Source of the DNA: Mesorhizobium erdmanii USDA 3471
GTDB lineage: Bacteria; Pseudomonadota; Alphaproteobacteria; Rhizobiales; Rhizobiaceae
NCBI RefSeq assembly: GCF_000472705.1
Contig: NZ_KI421454.1
Span: forward strand, 209,227-273,226
Reading direction: 5' to 3'
Length of the DNA: 64,000 nucleotides
A program made the translations under genes and the position numbers. The first letter of the stretch is position 1. The number at the start of each line of letters is the position of its first letter. Shown here piece by piece: positions 43,360-52,438 of this stretch. Below the pieces are notes generated by a model, which was not told the origin of the DNA, made no database searches, and saw only the letters and a list, made by a program, of their open reading frames with translations.

Positions 43360-44010
43360 TCATCGTGTTGCCATGCTCGCGACCAGATCGCTGAACCTCT
43401 CGCCCTGCACGCCGACATGCGTCCGCAGCAGGTGGCGGGCTTCCTCCCCTTCCCCCGCGACGATGGCGTTTACGATTGCGCAATGTTCCGAAAACGAGGT
43501 AGATAGGCGATTGCGCACGCGCAGCTGCAGCCTGCGGTACGGTCGGAGGCGACGGTGCAATTGGATGCACTGCTCCTGCAGAAACTCGCTCCGGCTTGCC
43601 GCGTAAATCGCCTTGTGAAACTCCTCGTTGGCATAGTAATAGTCGTCGCTATCGCCGGCCCTGGCTGAGAGTTCGCAACGTTTGTGGGCGGCCGTGATCG
43701 CTTCGCGAGCTTCGCCATTCAGCCGGCGGGCAGCCAGTGATCCGGCGAGCCCTTCCAGTTCAGCCATCACCTCGAACATTTCATAGACTCGGTGCGGTCC
43801 CGGATCGATCACGACGGCACCTCTTCGGGGCCGGATTTTAATTAGGCCGATGGCGTCAAGCTGCATCAGCGCCTCGCGCACCGGCGTCCGCGACACTCCG
43901 AACCGATTGGCGAGCACCATTTCGTCGAGCCGCTCGCCAGGGCAGAACTCGTTGGAAAGGACTGCATTTTCAATCTCGTCTCGGAGCCACCGGCCAACAG
44001 TTTCGGGCAT
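43360..44010 (-). CDS. matR: GntR-family (FadR-type) regulator MatR
   Basis: 216 residues from ATG 44010 (MPETVGRWLRDEIENAVLSN); a TTG start at 44037 is also possible. The winged helix is ERLDEMVLANRFGVSRTPVR followed by EALMQLDAIGLIKIRPRRGA, and the C-terminal all-helical FCD domain contains EMFEVMAELEGLAGSLAARR, ANEEFHKAIYAAS and SEHCAIVNAIVAGEGEEARH (metal or ligand-binding His). It is divergent from matA across 157 bases. In Rhizobium leguminosarum MatR represses matABC and is relieved by malonate. Confidence 0.85.
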   Translation of the reverse strand: MPETVGRWLRDEIENAVLSNEFCPGERLDEMVLANRFGVSRTPVREALMQLDAIGLIKIRPRRGAVVIDPGPHRVYEMFEVMAELEGLAGSLAARRLNGEAREAITAAHKRCELSARAGDSDDYYYANEEFHKAIYAASRSEFLQEQCIQLHRRLRPYRRLQLRVRNRLSTSFSEHCAIVNAIVAGEGEEARHLLRTHVGVQGERFSDLVASMATR

Positions 44011-44040
44011 AGGTGCGCTTTCGTTATCCACAACCAAAGT

Positions 44041-44056
44041 TCTTGTATACGCGTGT
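44041..44056. promoter_or_regulatory. Candidate MatR operator
   Basis: TCTTGTATACGCGTGT keeps the left arm of the palindromic MatR site I recall from R. leguminosarum (TCTTGTATACACAAGA), while the right arm is degraded. It lies 31 bases upstream of the matR start and 112 bases before matA. Confidence 0.45.
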
Positions 44057-44167
44057 CTTAATGTCGTATGCCTATTGTGACGTGTTTTATATTACCGGGA
44101 AACTCGACGATGGGAAGCAGCCGCTAGCGCCCGAAACCGAGGCGAGCGAAGTTAAGGGGAGATAGGC

Positions 44168-45577
44168 ATGCCTGACACCTCTTTTTTCAAAGACATGCTG
44201 CAGAACATCACCGACCGCGGACGCACGCTTTTGTCTTCCGGCTCGCGGATCACGCTAGGTGTAGCCGAAGCCGATCTCGAAACGCTCTGTGAAATGCTGC
44301 TGTCTAGCCGGGGCGAAGCATCAGGCATGGCGCTAGCCACCGAAATAGTCGATCGCTGGAGCGCACTTGGTAGGGGGGATGCGCAGGACTTTCTGCATAT
44401 GCTTCATGAAAAGTTCGGCCCCGACATGACGAAGCTCGACCGGGCGATCGAAAAGTACCGAGACGACAGGAGTTCTGCTGCAATCATGGCTCTACACCGT
44501 GCGGCAGAACCGCGTCGGCAGGAGCTTCTGCGCCGCTTGAATCATGCGCCGAACGGCACGGCCAAGCTCGTCAGAATGCGCCAGCAGTTTCTTTCCTGGA
44601 AAAAAATGTCTGTTGAATTTCACGCGGTCGACGCCGATTTCACCCATCTCTTAGGATCCTGGTTCAATCGTGGCTTTCTCACGCTTCGGCGTATCGACTG
44701 GGCGACGCCAGCCCACATTCTCGAAAGGATCATCAAGTACGAGGCCGTGCACGAAATCGCCGACTGGGAGGAGCTGCGTCGCCGCTTAGCGCCGGCCGAC
44801 CGTCGCTGCTTTGCCTTTTTCCATCCGAGGCTAGCGGACGAACCGCTCGTCTTCGTCGAAGTGGCGCTCACCCGGTCCGTCCCTGCCGCGATCAGAGACG
44901 TGCTCGATGAGGACAGGGAACAGATCAATGCTGATGAGGCGACGACTGCGGTCTTCTATTCAATTTCCAACTGCCAGGACGGTTTGCGCGGAATCTCTTT
45001 CGGCAACTTCCTAATCAAGCAGGTCGTCGAAGACCTCCGCAGGGATCTCCCCGGCCTCAAACACTTCGTCACTTTGTCACCGGCACCGGGCTTCGCCCGT
45101 TGGCTTGCTGAGGCGCGCAGTTCGGCAACCGACGTGCTCTCAGATGGGAACCGCGAAAGGCTAATGCTGCTCGACGATACGCGATGGCCCGATAATGAGA
45201 GCATGGCGGTCGAGGTCCAGCTTGTATTGCTGCCGCTCGCAGCACGCTACTTCATGACCGAGCTGACGCCGGAGGGCCGGCCGGTCGATCCGGTGGCGCG
45301 ATTCCATCTTGGCAACGGCGCTCGATTGGAGAGACTGAATTTTCTCGGCGACCGCTCGACCAAGGCGATGCAGCAGGCACACGGTCTGATGGTCAATTAC
45401 CTCTACAAGCTCGAGGACATCGTGGCCAATCACGAGGCCCTCGCCCAGCGCGGTGAAGTGATCGCCTCACCCGAGGTCAGGAGCTTGCTCAACCAGAGCG
45501 GCGAAAGCCGGCGCGGAGTCAAGCGCCAGCCACGCTCCCGGCCATTCGCACAGAGGATCGAAGAAAGAAAAAAGTGA
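44168..45577 (+). CDS. matA: Malonyl-CoA decarboxylase
   Basis: 469 residues, the length usual for rhizobial MatA. The start has AAGGGGAG 8 bases upstream. The helical N-terminal part contains TKLDRAIEKYRDDRSSAAIM; the C-terminal GNAT-like catalytic domain shows CFAFFHPRLADEPLVFVEVA, TAVFYSISNCQDGLRGISFG, FVTLSPAPGFARWL (catalytic Ser/His region) and RFHLGNGARLERLNFLGDRS. It converts malonyl-CoA to acetyl-CoA and CO2. matB overlaps its stop by four bases (GTGA). Together the pair lets the cell grow on malonate, abundant in legume tissue. Confidence 0.93.
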   Translation: MPDTSFFKDMLQNITDRGRTLLSSGSRITLGVAEADLETLCEMLLSSRGEASGMALATEIVDRWSALGRGDAQDFLHMLHEKFGPDMTKLDRAIEKYRDDRSSAAIMALHRAAEPRRQELLRRLNHAPNGTAKLVRMRQQFLSWKKMSVEFHAVDADFTHLLGSWFNRGFLTLRRIDWATPAHILERIIKYEAVHEIADWEELRRRLAPADRRCFAFFHPRLADEPLVFVEVALTRSVPAAIRDVLDEDREQINADEATTAVFYSISNCQDGLRGISFGNFLIKQVVEDLRRDLPGLKHFVTLSPAPGFARWLAEARSSATDVLSDGNRERLMLLDDTRWPDNESMAVEVQLVLLPLAARYFMTELTPEGRPVDPVARFHLGNGARLERLNFLGDRSTKAMQQAHGLMVNYLYKLEDIVANHEALAQRGEVIASPEVRSLLNQSGESRRGVKRQPRSRPFAQRIEERKK

Positions 45578-47100
45578 GCAACTATCTTTTTGACGCTATA
45601 CAAGCAAACTCGCCCGGCGAGGCGCCGTTCATTCGAACTGACGACGGCCGCATCTGGACCTACAATGACGCGCTCGCCTTTTCGGGCCGCCTCGCCAGTG
45701 CGATGGAAATGCTTGGCATTCGCCCTGGCGACCGGGTTGCGGTGCAGGCCGAGAAAAGCGCCGAGGCCCTGATGCTCTATCTCGCCTGTATCCGCAGCGG
45801 CGCGGTCTATCTGCCGCTCAACACCGCTTATACGCTGACTGAACTCGGCTATTTCATTGGCGATGCCGAGCCGCGCCTGGTGGTCGTTTCTTCGGCTGCT
45901 CGGGAGAACGTTGAGAAGATTGCGAAGGCTCACTGGGCGATTATTGAAACGCTGGAGGCTAACGGCAGCGGCTCCCTGCTCAATCTTGCACGTGACGAGC
46001 CATCCGACTTTGTCGATGCCTCGCGCTCGCCGGACGACTTGGCAGCGATCCTCTACACTTCGGGAACGACAGGGCGCTCCAAGGGAGCGATGCTCACCCA
46101 TGCAAACCTGCTCTCGAACGCGATGACGTTACGCGACTACTGGCGCGTCACCGCCGAAGATCGGCTCGTCCATGCCCTGCCGCTATTTCACACTCATGGG
46201 CTGTTCGTCGCGACGAACGTCACGTTGCTCGCGGGCGCCTCAATGTTTCTGCTGCCGAGGTTCGACGCGGACGAGGTGATTTCGCTGATGCCCCAGGCAA
46301 CAATGCTGATGGGGGTACCCACATTTTACGTGCGCCTGCTGCAAAGCCCGCGTCTCGACAGGCAATGGGTCGCGAATATGCGCCTTTTTATATCGGGCTC
46401 GGCACCGCTGCTTGCCGAGACACACGTCGAGTTCGAGAACCGCACCGGGCACGCCATCCTGGAGCGCTACGGCATGACCGAAACTAACATGAATACCTCC
46501 AATCCGTATGACGGAGACCGGATTGCCGGGACGGTGGGCTTCCCGCTCCCGGGCGTCACGGTGCGTGTGACCGATCCAGCCACCGGAGCCGCACTGTCTG
46601 GGGAAGAAACCGGCATGATCGAGATCAAGGGGCCGAACGTCTTCAAGGGTTACTGGCGCGTGCCCGAAAAAACCGCAGCCGAGTTCACCGACGACGGCTT
46701 CTTCATCAGCGGCGATCTAGGCAAGATCGATAGGCGCGGCTATGTCCACATTGTCGGCCGCAGCAAAGACCTAGTGATTTCGGGCGGCTACAACATCTAT
46801 CCGAAAGAGGTCGAGGGCGAGATAGACCAACTCGAGGGTGTCGCGGAGAGCGCCGTGATCGGTGTTCCGCATCCCGATTTCGGAGAAGGTGTGACGGCGA
46901 TTGTCGTGCGCAAGCCAGAGTCCGCCCTTGATGAAAAAACAATCTTGTGCGCTCTCAAGCATCGGCTAGCGCGCTATAAGCAGCCCAAGCGCATTATCTT
47001 CACGGAGGACTTGCCGCGCAATACAATGGGCAAGGTCCAGAAGAACGTCCTTCGACAACAATACGCCGATCTATACTTGGATCGTAACCGCGCCTCCTAG
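45574..47100 (+). CDS. matB: Malonyl-CoA synthetase
   Basis: 508 residues of the ANL adenylate-forming family. Motifs are YTSGTTGRSKGAMLTHANLL (P-loop), YGMTETNMNTSNPYDGDR, GDLGKIDRRGYVHIVGRSKD (ribose-binding Asp) and the catalytic Lys in LPRNTMGKVQKN. The start is GTG within the matA stop. It activates malonate with ATP and CoA. Downstream, the usual third gene matC (malonate carrier) is reduced to a stub, so uptake must rely on another carrier. Confidence 0.93.
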   Translation: MSNYLFDAIQANSPGEAPFIRTDDGRIWTYNDALAFSGRLASAMEMLGIRPGDRVAVQAEKSAEALMLYLACIRSGAVYLPLNTAYTLTELGYFIGDAEPRLVVVSSAARENVEKIAKAHWAIIETLEANGSGSLLNLARDEPSDFVDASRSPDDLAAILYTSGTTGRSKGAMLTHANLLSNAMTLRDYWRVTAEDRLVHALPLFHTHGLFVATNVTLLAGASMFLLPRFDADEVISLMPQATMLMGVPTFYVRLLQSPRLDRQWVANMRLFISGSAPLLAETHVEFENRTGHAILERYGMTETNMNTSNPYDGDRIAGTVGFPLPGVTVRVTDPATGAALSGEETGMIEIKGPNVFKGYWRVPEKTAAEFTDDGFFISGDLGKIDRRGYVHIVGRSKDLVISGGYNIYPKEVEGEIDQLEGVAESAVIGVPHPDFGEGVTAIVVRKPESALDEKTILCALKHRLARYKQPKRIIFTEDLPRNTMGKVQKNVLRQQYADLYLDRNRAS

Positions 47101-47171
47101 CAAGAAGGCTCGCCGACATAATCTTCGATCCTGAAACCGCAGCTACGGCGCTGGAGGCATTAAAGTCTCTC

Positions 47172-47260
47172 TAGTTGGTTGGTCGCTATTTTCGTCATCG
47201 CGACGATCCAGGCGATCGATGTGGCGCTTAGTTATTTGGCCACCCGTTCGCGCTCGGGCT
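47172..47260 (+). pseudogene. matC: matC N-terminal stub
   Basis: LVAIFVIATIQAIDVALSYL matches the first membrane segment of the MatC dicarboxylate carrier (about FIIATIQPINMGALAF). The rest of the protein is not recognisable. Its position directly after matB is where matC is found in R. leguminosarum. Confidence 0.5.
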
Positions 47261-47748
47261 CCGGCTCGGGGTGCTGCGGCCTTAGTTCCCAGTGTTCGTT
47301 CTTTTCCCGGCTGCAAAGCCCGAGTGAGCAAATGACTCAAAGGGTCGTTGTGTGTCCGAAGTCTCGTCATCGCTGCCACGGGACGCCAAGCGATTCGGTT
47401 AATTTCGCGCGGAGCCGATTCCGTCGGGCGGAACAGAACGCTTCGACTCCTTCAGATAAGCGGGCACTTCGCAGTTTCAGGTGGGCCATCGTCGCCTCAA
47501 GTGCATCTCGAAGTCAGATGACGACGATATAAACACTGCATTTGACTCAGCCCGCCGCTGCGGACGAGTCTCAAATAGTGAAGGGGATTGACATTGGATC
47601 ATCAAGCGACGGCCCAGACCGGCAATGCCATGGCCCGTCAAGGGAGCGGGTCCCGTGCAGATCCGCGGGCGATCCGCTGCCACGGCAGACCCATCCGGTC
47701 TGCCTACTGAACAACGCGCCGGATTGGCTCTGACAAGCGGGATGCCAG
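47261..47748. other. Intergenic, no supported gene
   Basis: About 490 bases after the matC stub. No convincing frame or terminator was seen; it holds the upstream region of the next acyl-CoA ligase gene. Confidence 0.4.
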
Positions 47749-49266
47749 ATGTCAATAACCATACCCGAACTTCTTACAACCGCCGATGGTGCCAATATTG
47801 CCTTCACGGCGCCTAAGCGGCGTCCCATGACTATCGAGGCGCTGCGAGATCTGATTGCGGCTACGCAGCGCCAGCTTGCCGCGCGCGGCATCGGACCTAG
47901 CGATCGCGTCGCGATCGTGCTGCCGAATGGTCCGGAAATGGCGGCATGCTTCTTGGCGGTTGCGTCGGGCGCCTCCGCAGCTCCGCTAAACCCTGCCTAT
48001 AAGGATGCCGAATACGAATTCTACCTCGCCGACCTGAGGCCCAAGTTGCTAATTGTCGAATCGCGTTCAGGGGAGGTGGCAGCCGCTGTCGCTGCCCGGC
48101 TTGCCATCCCTGTCTGTGAGTTGGAAATTGGCGAGAACGCGGTTGCCGGCTTCTTCCGTCTTTGGCCGGAGGAGAAGGTTGAGGTCCCTTGGCCTACCAA
48201 AACCAGCGAAGCGCTGGTCCTGCATACGTCCGGAACGACGTCGCGGCCGAAACTCGTACCCCTTACACACGCCAACCTTGTCGCTTCGGCACGGAATATT
48301 GGTCGAACCCTGGAGCTTTCGCCCAAGGATCACTGCCTGAACATCATGCCGTTGTTTCACATACACGGCTTGATTGCTGTCGTGCTGTCATCCGTCGCTG
48401 CTGGTGCGTCCGTTTGCTGCACACCGGGTTTCAATGCTTTACGATTTTTCAATTGGGTGGCCGACGAGAAACCAACATGGTATTCTGCCGTCCCGTCCAT
48501 GCATCAGGCAATCCTGGTGCGCGCACGACGCAACGAACAGATCCTGAACAACCTCGCCCTTCGCTTCGTCCGCTCGTCTTCAGCGTCGCTGCCGCCCCCG
48601 GTATTCCGGGAACTTGAACAGACATTCCGTTGCCCGGTGATCGAGGCCTATGGCATGACCGAGGCCACGCACCAGATGGCGTCCAATCCAGTGACGCATG
48701 GTCAACAACGGCCAGGTTCCGTTGGCATGGCCGCCGGTCCCGAAATCCGCATTCTGGATCGGGCCGGCCTAATGCTGCCCGTGGGGCAGGAGGGCGAGAT
48801 TTGCATCAAGGGAGACAACGTAATGGCCGGCTACGAGAACAATCCGGCGGCTAACGCGGCGAGCTTTGTCGACGGCTGGTTTCGCACTGGCGACCAAGGC
48901 TACCTAGACGAGTCTGGCTACCTTCGAATTACTGGTCGCATAAAGGAAATTATCAACCGGGGCGGGGAAAAGGTCTCGCCATTGGAAGTCGACGCCGTTC
49001 TACTGGAGCATCCCGCCATCGCCCAGGTCGTGACCTTCGCGATTCCGGACGAATCATTAGGCGAGGAGGTCGCCGTGGCAATTGTGCTGGTGGAAGGAAC
49101 ATCCCCAACGGCGGTGGAACTGCAAAATTTCGCTGCCAAACGCTTGGCGCGTTTCAAAGTGCCAAAAACCGTGCTGTTCTTGGCGGAGTTGCCGAAGGGA
49201 CCCACCGGCAAGGTCCAACGCATCGGTCTGGCAAAGACGCTCGGGCTCGCAAAGGAACGTCTATGA
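47749..49266 (+). CDS. Acyl-CoA ligase of the oxalate-CoA ligase (AAE3/Pcs60) type
   Basis: 505 residues, ANL family. The match to plant AAE3 and yeast Pcs60 oxalyl-CoA synthetases is close across the active site: LHTSGTTSRPKLVPLTHANL, LNIMPLFHIHGLIAVVLSSV, TWYSAVPSMHQAIL, LRFVRSSSASLPPPVF, EAYGMTEATHQMASNPVTHG, GRIKEIINRGGEKVSPLEVD and LPKGPTGKVQR with the catalytic Lys. It would activate oxalate (or another small dicarboxylate) to its CoA thioester. The downstream oxidoreductase gene overlaps it by four bases. No oxalyl-CoA decarboxylase is encoded in the window, so the fate of the product is open. Confidence 0.82.
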   Translation: MSITIPELLTTADGANIAFTAPKRRPMTIEALRDLIAATQRQLAARGIGPSDRVAIVLPNGPEMAACFLAVASGASAAPLNPAYKDAEYEFYLADLRPKLLIVESRSGEVAAAVAARLAIPVCELEIGENAVAGFFRLWPEEKVEVPWPTKTSEALVLHTSGTTSRPKLVPLTHANLVASARNIGRTLELSPKDHCLNIMPLFHIHGLIAVVLSSVAAGASVCCTPGFNALRFFNWVADEKPTWYSAVPSMHQAILVRARRNEQILNNLALRFVRSSSASLPPPVFRELEQTFRCPVIEAYGMTEATHQMASNPVTHGQQRPGSVGMAAGPEIRILDRAGLMLPVGQEGEICIKGDNVMAGYENNPAANAASFVDGWFRTGDQGYLDESGYLRITGRIKEIINRGGEKVSPLEVDAVLLEHPAIAQVVTFAIPDESLGEEVAVAIVLVEGTSPTAVELQNFAAKRLARFKVPKTVLFLAELPKGPTGKVQRIGLAKTLGLAKERL

Positions 49267-50315
49267 CGAGGATTTGCGTTTTCGGCGCTGGTGCCATCGG
49301 CGGTTACTTAGCCGCCGCCCTGCTGGTCGCGGGCGCCGATGTCTCTATTGTGGCGCGCGGACGGCATCTGGCAGCAATCCGGTCATCCGGCCTGAAACTA
49401 CGCCAACAGAAGTCCGAGCGGACATTTCGGGTTCGGGCAACCGACGATCCGCGCGAGTTGGGCGAACAGGACTACGTCATTGTTGGCCTAAAGGCTCATG
49501 CCGTGGCTCCTGTGATCGATCTCTTCAAACCCCTACTCGGGCCTGCAACCGCAGTCGTGCCTGCCGTCAACGGGGTCCCGTGGTGGTATTTCCACCACGC
49601 AAATTCTGGAACATCGTTGGACGAAACTTGGCTTGAAAGCGTTGACCCAGGCGGGGTCCAATGGCAGTTCTTTGGTCCAGACCGGGCGATCGGCTGTGTC
49701 GTTTATCCAGCCTGCGATATTCCAGAACCGGGCGTCGTCCGGCACCTTAGCGGCAACCGCTTCACTATCGGCGAGCCAGACGGCTCGCAAAGCGAACGCG
49801 TCCGCTTACTCTCGGAATTGATGATCACGGGCGGCCTTAAGGCCCCCCGAAAGCGAGGGCTGCGCGACGAAATCTGGATTAAGCTCTGGGGAAATTGCTC
49901 ATTCAATCCGGTTTCTGCCCTGACTGGGGCCAGCCTCGACATCATCGGTGCCAACGGAGGATGTCGTCAGCTTGTTCAAGATATCATGGGAGAGTGCCGC
50001 GCCGTGGGCGAGGCAATCGGCGCGCGTTTTGCAATCGGCATCGAACAGCGTATTAGAGGCGGTGCGGAGATCGTGGGACACAAGCCGTCGACTACGCACG
50101 ATATTGAACTTGGACGACCGCTGGAGATCGATCCCATCGTCTCTTCAGTTATCGAGATCGCGCGGCGGCTGAACATCGCAACACCCCATCTCGATTCAAT
50201 CGCGGCCCTTTTGCGGCTTAAAGGCCAAATTCTTGGACTTTATGAGCGTAAGCCAAGCCTGGAAGCGCTCATACTGAAGCGCCATCAGGTGTCGCAGACG
50301 TCGCGAAGGCATTGA
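49263..50315 (+). CDS. Ketopantoate reductase family oxidoreductase
   Basis: 350 residues. The N-terminal Rossmann fold begins TRICVFGAGAIGGYLAAALL (GxGxxG), followed by VSIVARGRHL (NADP phosphate contact). The ApbA/PanE C-terminal domain shows GLRDEIWIKLWGNCSFNPVS with the catalytic Lys and N, and HKPSTTHDIELGRPLEIDPI (the K-P-S-x-x-x-D motif). It is longer than E. coli PanE (303) and lies in an operon with an acyl-CoA ligase, so reduction of another 2-oxo acid is more likely than pantothenate synthesis. The ATG overlaps the previous stop (ATGA). Confidence 0.82.
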   Translation: MTRICVFGAGAIGGYLAAALLVAGADVSIVARGRHLAAIRSSGLKLRQQKSERTFRVRATDDPRELGEQDYVIVGLKAHAVAPVIDLFKPLLGPATAVVPAVNGVPWWYFHHANSGTSLDETWLESVDPGGVQWQFFGPDRAIGCVVYPACDIPEPGVVRHLSGNRFTIGEPDGSQSERVRLLSELMITGGLKAPRKRGLRDEIWIKLWGNCSFNPVSALTGASLDIIGANGGCRQLVQDIMGECRAVGEAIGARFAIGIEQRIRGGAEIVGHKPSTTHDIELGRPLEIDPIVSSVIEIARRLNIATPHLDSIAALLRLKGQILGLYERKPSLEALILKRHQVSQTSRRH

Positions 50316-50394
50316 GATCGGACCGTAACGATGCGACTTATCGGGAAGGGTCGTAGCTCCTCGAATTCGAGCCCTCTCCACCCAGGTGTCAACA

Positions 50395-50572
50395 GTTCGC
50401 ATCAAGGAGCGCTCCGGCGTGCGCTCGCCGTTCGAAGCACCAAGCGCCTCGTCCATCTCGGCCTCGAGCACCTTCTGCATCACCGCACGGGTGACTTCAT
50501 TGAGTCCATCAGAGTTCGAAAGAAGAATGTCTATGACGGCAGCGCTGGCGGTTTACTTTCAATCTTGGTCAT
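50395..50572 (-). pseudogene. IS256-family transposase N-terminal remnant
   Basis: Reads MTKIESKPPALPS-stop, then in another frame NSDGLNEVTRAVMQKVLEAE and MDEALGASNGERTPERS. This is the start of IS256-type transposases (x-x-V-M-Q-x-x-L-E-x-E-M-x-x-x-L-G). Only the N-terminus remains. Confidence 0.65.
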
Positions 50573-51095
50573 GGTGGCGTTCCTTCGCCGGAATCGGTGA
50601 CGTTGAGCATCAACGGTCTGCCATGACCGCCCTCTCTCAGCGAATTTGTAGAATTCTCAGTACACTACCTCTCACGATGAGTGTGCTTGAACCCGGAGCT
50701 AACCCTTGCCCTAGGATCTGGGGGGCGTCACGACAGATGCGGCCGTCGGGGATGACGCGCAGAGCGCCGGCGAATTGCGCCGGCGCATCGCGACCGACCG
50801 GACGCCCGCGCTCCGGCCGCCGCGGTGCATGAGTCATCTGGTCGCGAGAACATACCAATCTCCAAAATGCATTGGACCCCCGCGGCCGCCGGCTGTCTAC
50901 TGCCGATTGTGAACATGGCACTGATTACAGCCGCTAGGACACTCCGAATGAACGGATGCTTTTCCCCAGCAGTTAACGTCCCGGGTGCAATGGCTCGCAT
51001 CCAAGCTGAACCCGCCGTCGTTATGCGAAGCGTTGCTATTGTCCGCAAGATAGAAGCTGACCCGACGAAGGCTCCGTTGCCGGTGGGAGGCTGAA
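50573..51095. other. Intergenic, no supported gene
   Basis: About 520 bases between the IS256 remnant and the aminotransferase-fold gene. Open frames on both strands lack ribosome sites and domains. It contains the promoter of the following gene pair. Confidence 0.4.
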
Positions 51096-52424
51096 ATGAC
51101 TGCGCGCCCCCCTAAGCGGATTGACCCGAGCGGCGTCAGCGACCTCCCAGATCGACTCCAGGAAATTATCCGACGCCGGAACACCGTCCTCGGACCTGGC
51201 TACCAGTTTTCAGAAACCATACCGGTTGAATTTGTCTCGGGTTTTGGCGCCCACTTGGTAGACCGCGAAGGCAATGATTATCTCGACGCATTTAACAACG
51301 TTCAGGGCGTCGGCCACTCGCACCGGCATGTTGCAGACGCCGTGTCGCGCCAGATAGCATCAATCAACACTGACACGCGCTACCCCCAAGAAGCACTGGT
51401 GGTGTATGCTGAGCGGCTACTTGCAACATTCCCAGCTGAGCTGTCGAAGCTAAGTTTGCCCTGCACTGGATCCGAAGCGAATGATCTCGCCGTTCGGGTC
51501 GCGAGGTTCCATACAGGCGGCGAGGGAATCATAGTTACTCGATGGGCATTTCACGGCCGTACGCGTGAGGTTGCTAGTTTTTCGCCAATGCTGGGTGCAG
51601 GTTCCCCGCTCGGACCCAACGTCCGGCTTATCACCGCTCCTGACCCTAGACTTTGCGCATCTGAACAATCACTTGAGAATTATATGCGGGAGCAAGTGCG
51701 TACCGCGATTAATGACCTCAATCGGCATGGTTACAGGCTCGCAGCCTTGATCGCCGATTCCGCTTTCACCTCCGACGGCATTTTTACCCATCCTGTGGGC
51801 TTTATGCAAGCAATGGTCGACGAGGTCCATGCCGCTGGTGGCCTCCACATTGCCGACGAGGTTCAATCGGGGTTCGCTCAGCTTGGAGATTCAATGTGGG
51901 GATTCAGCCGGCACGGCGTGGTTCCGGATATTGTCACGATGGGCAAGGCAATTGGGAACGGTTTTCCTATCTCGGGCGTCGCCTTCCGTCCAGAAGTATC
52001 TGACGAATTCGGACAGAAGGTCAGCTATTTCAACACGCTGGGCGGCCGATCCCTTTCAGTGGCCGCAGCGTCCGCAGTGCTCGATGTATTCGAACAGGAG
52101 AACGTGCGTGGACGCGTCGTAGTGAACGGAGCGACCTTGCTCGCAGGGCTTGATACGCTAACACGGAATTCTCCTTACGTCTCAGAGATCCGAGGCAGCG
52201 GACTTTACCTTGGTATCGAGATCGTCAAGAACAGAGAGACGATCGAGCCCGATCCCATTCGTTGCGAAAACATCATCAAAGACCTTCGTGATCGTCGAGT
52301 TCTAATCAGTCGAACCGGGCCGGCGGGTAACGTGCTGAAAGTTCGCCCTCCAGTCGCTTTCACCGCTGCCGATGTATCCCGACTCCTAGAAACCTTTGCC
52401 GCCGTAGCGAAACTGCTGCTTTAG
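51096..52424 (+). CDS. Class III aminotransferase-fold enzyme, possible phospho-lyase
   Basis: 442 residues, PLP fold type I. Landmarks are FGAHLVDREGNDYLDAFNNV, LPCTGSEANDLAVRVARFHT, LHIADEVQSGFAQLGDSMWG (PLP Asp) and DIVTMGKAIGNGFPISGVAF (Schiff-base Lys). It resembles the AGXT2/AGXT2L group, in which some members are not aminotransferases but split phosphoethanolamine or 5-phosphohydroxylysine. The next gene, 14 bases downstream, encodes an APH-type kinase of the hydroxylysine kinase kind, and the two activities are fused in many bacteria, so a kinase/phospho-lyase pair is likely. A true omega-transaminase is the alternative. Confidence 0.75.
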   Translation: MTARPPKRIDPSGVSDLPDRLQEIIRRRNTVLGPGYQFSETIPVEFVSGFGAHLVDREGNDYLDAFNNVQGVGHSHRHVADAVSRQIASINTDTRYPQEALVVYAERLLATFPAELSKLSLPCTGSEANDLAVRVARFHTGGEGIIVTRWAFHGRTREVASFSPMLGAGSPLGPNVRLITAPDPRLCASEQSLENYMREQVRTAINDLNRHGYRLAALIADSAFTSDGIFTHPVGFMQAMVDEVHAAGGLHIADEVQSGFAQLGDSMWGFSRHGVVPDIVTMGKAIGNGFPISGVAFRPEVSDEFGQKVSYFNTLGGRSLSVAAASAVLDVFEQENVRGRVVVNGATLLAGLDTLTRNSPYVSEIRGSGLYLGIEIVKNRETIEPDPIRCENIIKDLRDRRVLISRTGPAGNVLKVRPPVAFTAADVSRLLETFAAVAKLLL

Positions 52425-52438
52425 AAGGTTCCAACAAC

